Source of the DNA: UBA6398 sp963660485
GTDB taxonomy: Bacteria; Bacteroidota; Bacteroidia; Bacteroidales; Bacteroidaceae
DNA: 8,509 bases
Assembly (NCBI GenBank): GCA_963660485.1
Contig: CAVKYH010000039.1
Span: forward strand, 1-8,509
Direction: 5' to 3'
The notes beneath the pieces are model-generated. The model saw nothing but the letters and a program-made list of their open reading frames with translations, was not told the origin of the DNA and ran no database searches. How positions within the stretch are numbered: the stretch's first letter is position 1; each line of letters starts with the position of its first letter. Both the position numbers and the translations under genes were made by a program. Shown here in pieces: positions 6,943 to 8,509 of this stretch.

Positions 6943-8127
6943 ATGAAAAGTTTCAAGAGAATGGCACGTTTAAGTGCCGCTGCCGCATTACTGATATGCG
7001 CAGCATTTCAATTCACAGCCTGCTCCGACGACGACACTACGCCGAAAATCGAAATCACAGGCACACAGGTAGGCACAGCACAGAAGAACATCAGCGAGAA
7101 AGGCATCTGGGTGCTCAACGAAGGCGCAATGGGCACAAACAAAGCCTCTATCGACTACTACGACTACACCAGCGGAAAATTCTACCTCAACCTTTTCCCG
7201 ACAATAAACCCCGACGTAAAACTCGGATTGGGTGATGTGGGAAATGATATCCAGATCTACAACGGCAAGGTGTATGCCGTAATCAACAACTCAAACCTCA
7301 TTGAAGTGATGAACGCTAAGACGGGCAAACACGAGGCACAGATTGAAATTCCTTCCTGCCGTTTCATCACCTTCAACGGCAACTACGCTTACGTTTCCTC
7401 ATACAGCGACCCAACAGACAAGACGTCGAAGACCACCAAAGGCTCGGTATTCAAAGTAAACCTCAAGACAAACTCTGTGGAAAGCACGGTGAGCGTAGGA
7501 TATCAGCCCGAAGGCATCGCCTATGCCAACGGCAAACTATTTGTGGCCAACTCGGGCGGATACATGTACCCCAACTATGAGCATACAGTGAGTGTGATAA
7601 ATCCTGAAACAATGACCGTGGAAAAGACAATCGACGCAGGTTTGAATCTCGGCAAGGTGGTGCTCGACAAAAACGACAACCTTTATGTGATATCCACCGG
7701 AAACTACTCTACAGTAAGTTCCAAAGTTTACGTAATCGACACAAAAACTGCGGCATTGAGCGATTCTATCGACACACGCGTTTCCTCGTTTGCAACATCG
7801 GGCGACAAACTTTATATAATAGGCGTAGAATACAAGGCTCCCACTTACGAAGCAACCAACTCCTATTCCCTCTACGACATAAACACCAAAACGCTCTCCA
7901 CCCAAGGTTTCATTACCGACGGAACAGGCGCACAAATTTCCGCGCCCTACGGCATAGCTGTGAATGGCGAAAGCAAGGAAATCTTTATCTGTGATGCAAA
8001 AGACTACAAGAACCCCGGCGAATTGCTTTGCTATTCCATTGACGGCAAACTCAAGTGGAAAGCAACCACCGGGCTTATCCCGGGACACATAGCCTTTGCC
8101 TATACAGGGCTCAAAGGTTTGAAATAA
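6943..8127 (+). CDS. btuG: BtuG-like surface lipoprotein, beta-propeller corrinoid-binding protein
   Basis: This 394-residue lipoprotein has a basic, hydrophobic signal (MKSFKRMARL...) and a lipidated Cys27 in FTAC. The acidic SDDD immediately after it resembles the Bacteroidota surface-export signal, so exposure on the outer face is likely. The mature part is a repetitive YncE/YVTN-like beta-propeller with blade motifs GIWVLNEG (54-61), IQIYNGKVYAVINNSN (103-118), QPEGIAYANGKLFVANSGG (188-206), LDKNDNLYVISTGNY (241-255) and APYGIAVN (334-341). The opening fits DUF5074-type proteins. BtuG proteins of gut Bacteroides are propeller lipoproteins that bind B12 very tightly and cap BtuB; this gene has the right fold, length, lipidation and position. 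It starts 3 bases after the btuB stop, so the two are surely co-transcribed and both under the riboswitch. Corrinoid-binding residues were not verified. An alternative ATG at 6961 would shorten the signal peptide and is less likely. Confidence 0.85.
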   Translation: MKSFKRMARLSAAAALLICAAFQFTACSDDDTTPKIEITGTQVGTAQKNISEKGIWVLNEGAMGTNKASIDYYDYTSGKFYLNLFPTINPDVKLGLGDVGNDIQIYNGKVYAVINNSNLIEVMNAKTGKHEAQIEIPSCRFITFNGNYAYVSSYSDPTDKTSKTTKGSVFKVNLKTNSVESTVSVGYQPEGIAYANGKLFVANSGGYMYPNYEHTVSVINPETMTVEKTIDAGLNLGKVVLDKNDNLYVISTGNYSTVSSKVYVIDTKTAALSDSIDTRVSSFATSGDKLYIIGVEYKAPTYEATNSYSLYDINTKTLSTQGFITDGTGAQISAPYGIAVNGESKEIFICDAKDYKNPGELLCYSIDGKLKWKATTGLIPGHIAFAYTGLKGLK

Positions 8128-8150
8128 ATTTTAGCCTATAAAATCCATGT

Positions 8151-8184
8151 CGGGCTTGCATCTCGTTTGATGCAAGCCCGATTA
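8151..8184 (+). terminator. Terminator hairpin of the btuB-btuG operon
   Basis: CGGGCTTGCATC (8151-8162) pairs perfectly with GATGCAAGCCCG (8169-8180) around the loop TCGTTT, giving a 12 bp GC-rich stem 23 bases after the stop codon. The 3' tract is ATTATGTTTT, an imperfect U-tract. The stem could also stop transcription weakly on the opposite strand. Confidence 0.75.
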
Positions 8185-8231
8185 TGTTTTCCCTATATCA
8201 GCCACGCAAAAAACTACTCCGTATCACGCAA

Positions 8232-8311
8232 AAACGATGTCAGACTTCTTAGGAAACGATGTCTGACATAATTCAAACAATATCTGACATAATTTAAATA
8301 ATATCTGACAT
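8232..8311. repeat. Array of four degenerate 21-22 bp direct repeats
   Basis: The core TRTCWGACWT recurs at 8238 (TGTCAGACTT), 8260 (TGTCTGACAT), 8281 (TATCTGACAT) and 8302 (TATCTGACAT), with spacings of 22, 21 and 21 bases. Between the second and third units the whole 21 bases are conserved except for three substitutions (8260-8280 against 8281-8301). The first two units also share AAACGATGTC (8232-8241 and 8254-8263). The array lies between convergent terminators. The rest of the 313-base gap 8128-8440 holds the two terminators and AT-rich sequence in which I see no gene. Confidence 0.7.
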
Positions 8312-8398
8312 TGTTTTTCAGGCATCAAATCCCCTAATTTTTCCGGGCTGTTTCCGCCATAATTTTGCTCGCAAAACTCCGATGATATCTTGGGAAAT

Positions 8399-8434
8399 AA
8401 AAAAGACAAGCATTTCGGTTGGAAATGCTTGCCT
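8399..8434 (-). terminator. Rho-independent terminator of the tRNA-Lys gene
   Basis: Read on the minus strand, AGGCAAGCATTTC pairs with GAAATGCTTGTCT over 13 positions (one G-U pair) around a five-base loop, and is followed by a run of T (plus-strand A at 8399-8404). It lies 6 bases beyond the 3' end of the tRNA. Confidence 0.85.
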
Positions 8435-8440
8435 TCTTCG

Positions 8441-8509
8441 TGATTCGTTTGGGGCTCGAACCCAAGACCCCAACATTAAAAGTGTTGTGCTCTACCAGCT
8501 GAGCTAGCG
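8441..8509 (-). tRNA. trnK: tRNA-Lys (anticodon UUU), 5' end cut by window edge
   Basis: The minus strand reads as a nearly complete tRNA. The D stem is GCTC/GAGC with loop AGCTGGTA. The anticodon stem is CAACA/TGTTG around CTTTTAA, giving anticodon TTT (Lys). The variable loop is GGGTC. The T stem is TTGGG/CCCAA around TTCGAGC, followed by the acceptor strand ACGAATC and discriminator A. The first four bases (positions 1-4) lie outside the window. CCA is not encoded. Position 7 (C) faces position 66 (A), a mismatch at the inner end of the acceptor stem. Confidence 0.93.

Noticed and set aside
8232..8311. CRISPR-like array
   Set aside because: The unit is 21-22 bp in all with no unique spacers, the copies are degenerate, and no cas gene is nearby.
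8360..8367. TAATTTTG resembling a plus-strand -7 promoter box
   Set aside because: There is no TTG at the -33 position and no gene downstream on the plus strand before the oppositely oriented tRNA.
8224..8409. Minus-strand reading frame with a heptad-like protein repeat (CQILFKL, CQILFEL, CQTSFPK)
   Set aside because: The protein repeat only mirrors the 21 bp DNA repeats. The frame starts with TTG inside the tRNA terminator hairpin, and a later ATG would leave only 33 residues.

Overview
The window looks like chromosomal DNA from a gut-type Bacteroidales bacterium. Three gene starts have a good Bacteroidota -7 box (TAnnTTTG), two of them with a TTG at about -33. Translation starts lack strong Shine-Dalgarno sequences, there are two TonB-dependent outer-membrane receptors, and one lipoprotein carries an acidic tract after its lipid cysteine, as surface lipoproteins of this phylum do. 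The genus cannot be fixed by eye; Muribaculaceae, Prevotellaceae or a relative would all fit.

Layout: bases 1-167 hold the right part of a palindromic repeat element and a promoter. Bases 168-2618 encode a stand-alone TonB-dependent receptor of unknown substrate, closed by a terminator (2638-2681). Bases 2795-3661 encode an M48-family metalloprotease lipoprotein, followed by a terminator hairpin. Bases 3662-4028 are intergenic and carry a second, fuller copy of the palindromic element (47 bases identical to bases 1-47) and the promoter of a small GNAT acetyltransferase (4029-4463).

The most coherent functional unit is 4534-8184: promoter, cobalamin (B12) riboswitch, a leader with two hairpins, a BtuB-type TonB-dependent receptor, then, 3 bases later, a beta-propeller surface lipoprotein that I identify as BtuG, and a strong terminator hairpin. 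Such an operon captures corrinoids at the cell surface (BtuG) and passes them through the outer membrane (BtuB). The riboswitch should lower expression when B12 is plentiful. No inner-membrane BtuCDF genes are present in this window.

Bases 8128-8440 are a convergent intergenic region that contains the operon terminator, a short array of 21-22 bp degenerate repeats and, on the minus strand, the terminator of a tRNA-Lys(UUU) gene. The 5' end of that tRNA gene is cut by the window edge. I see no mobile-element gene, CRISPR array or defence system. The less explained items are the palindromic repeat pair flanking the receptor-protease block, the 21 bp array, and the post-riboswitch leader with an in-frame alternative start codon.
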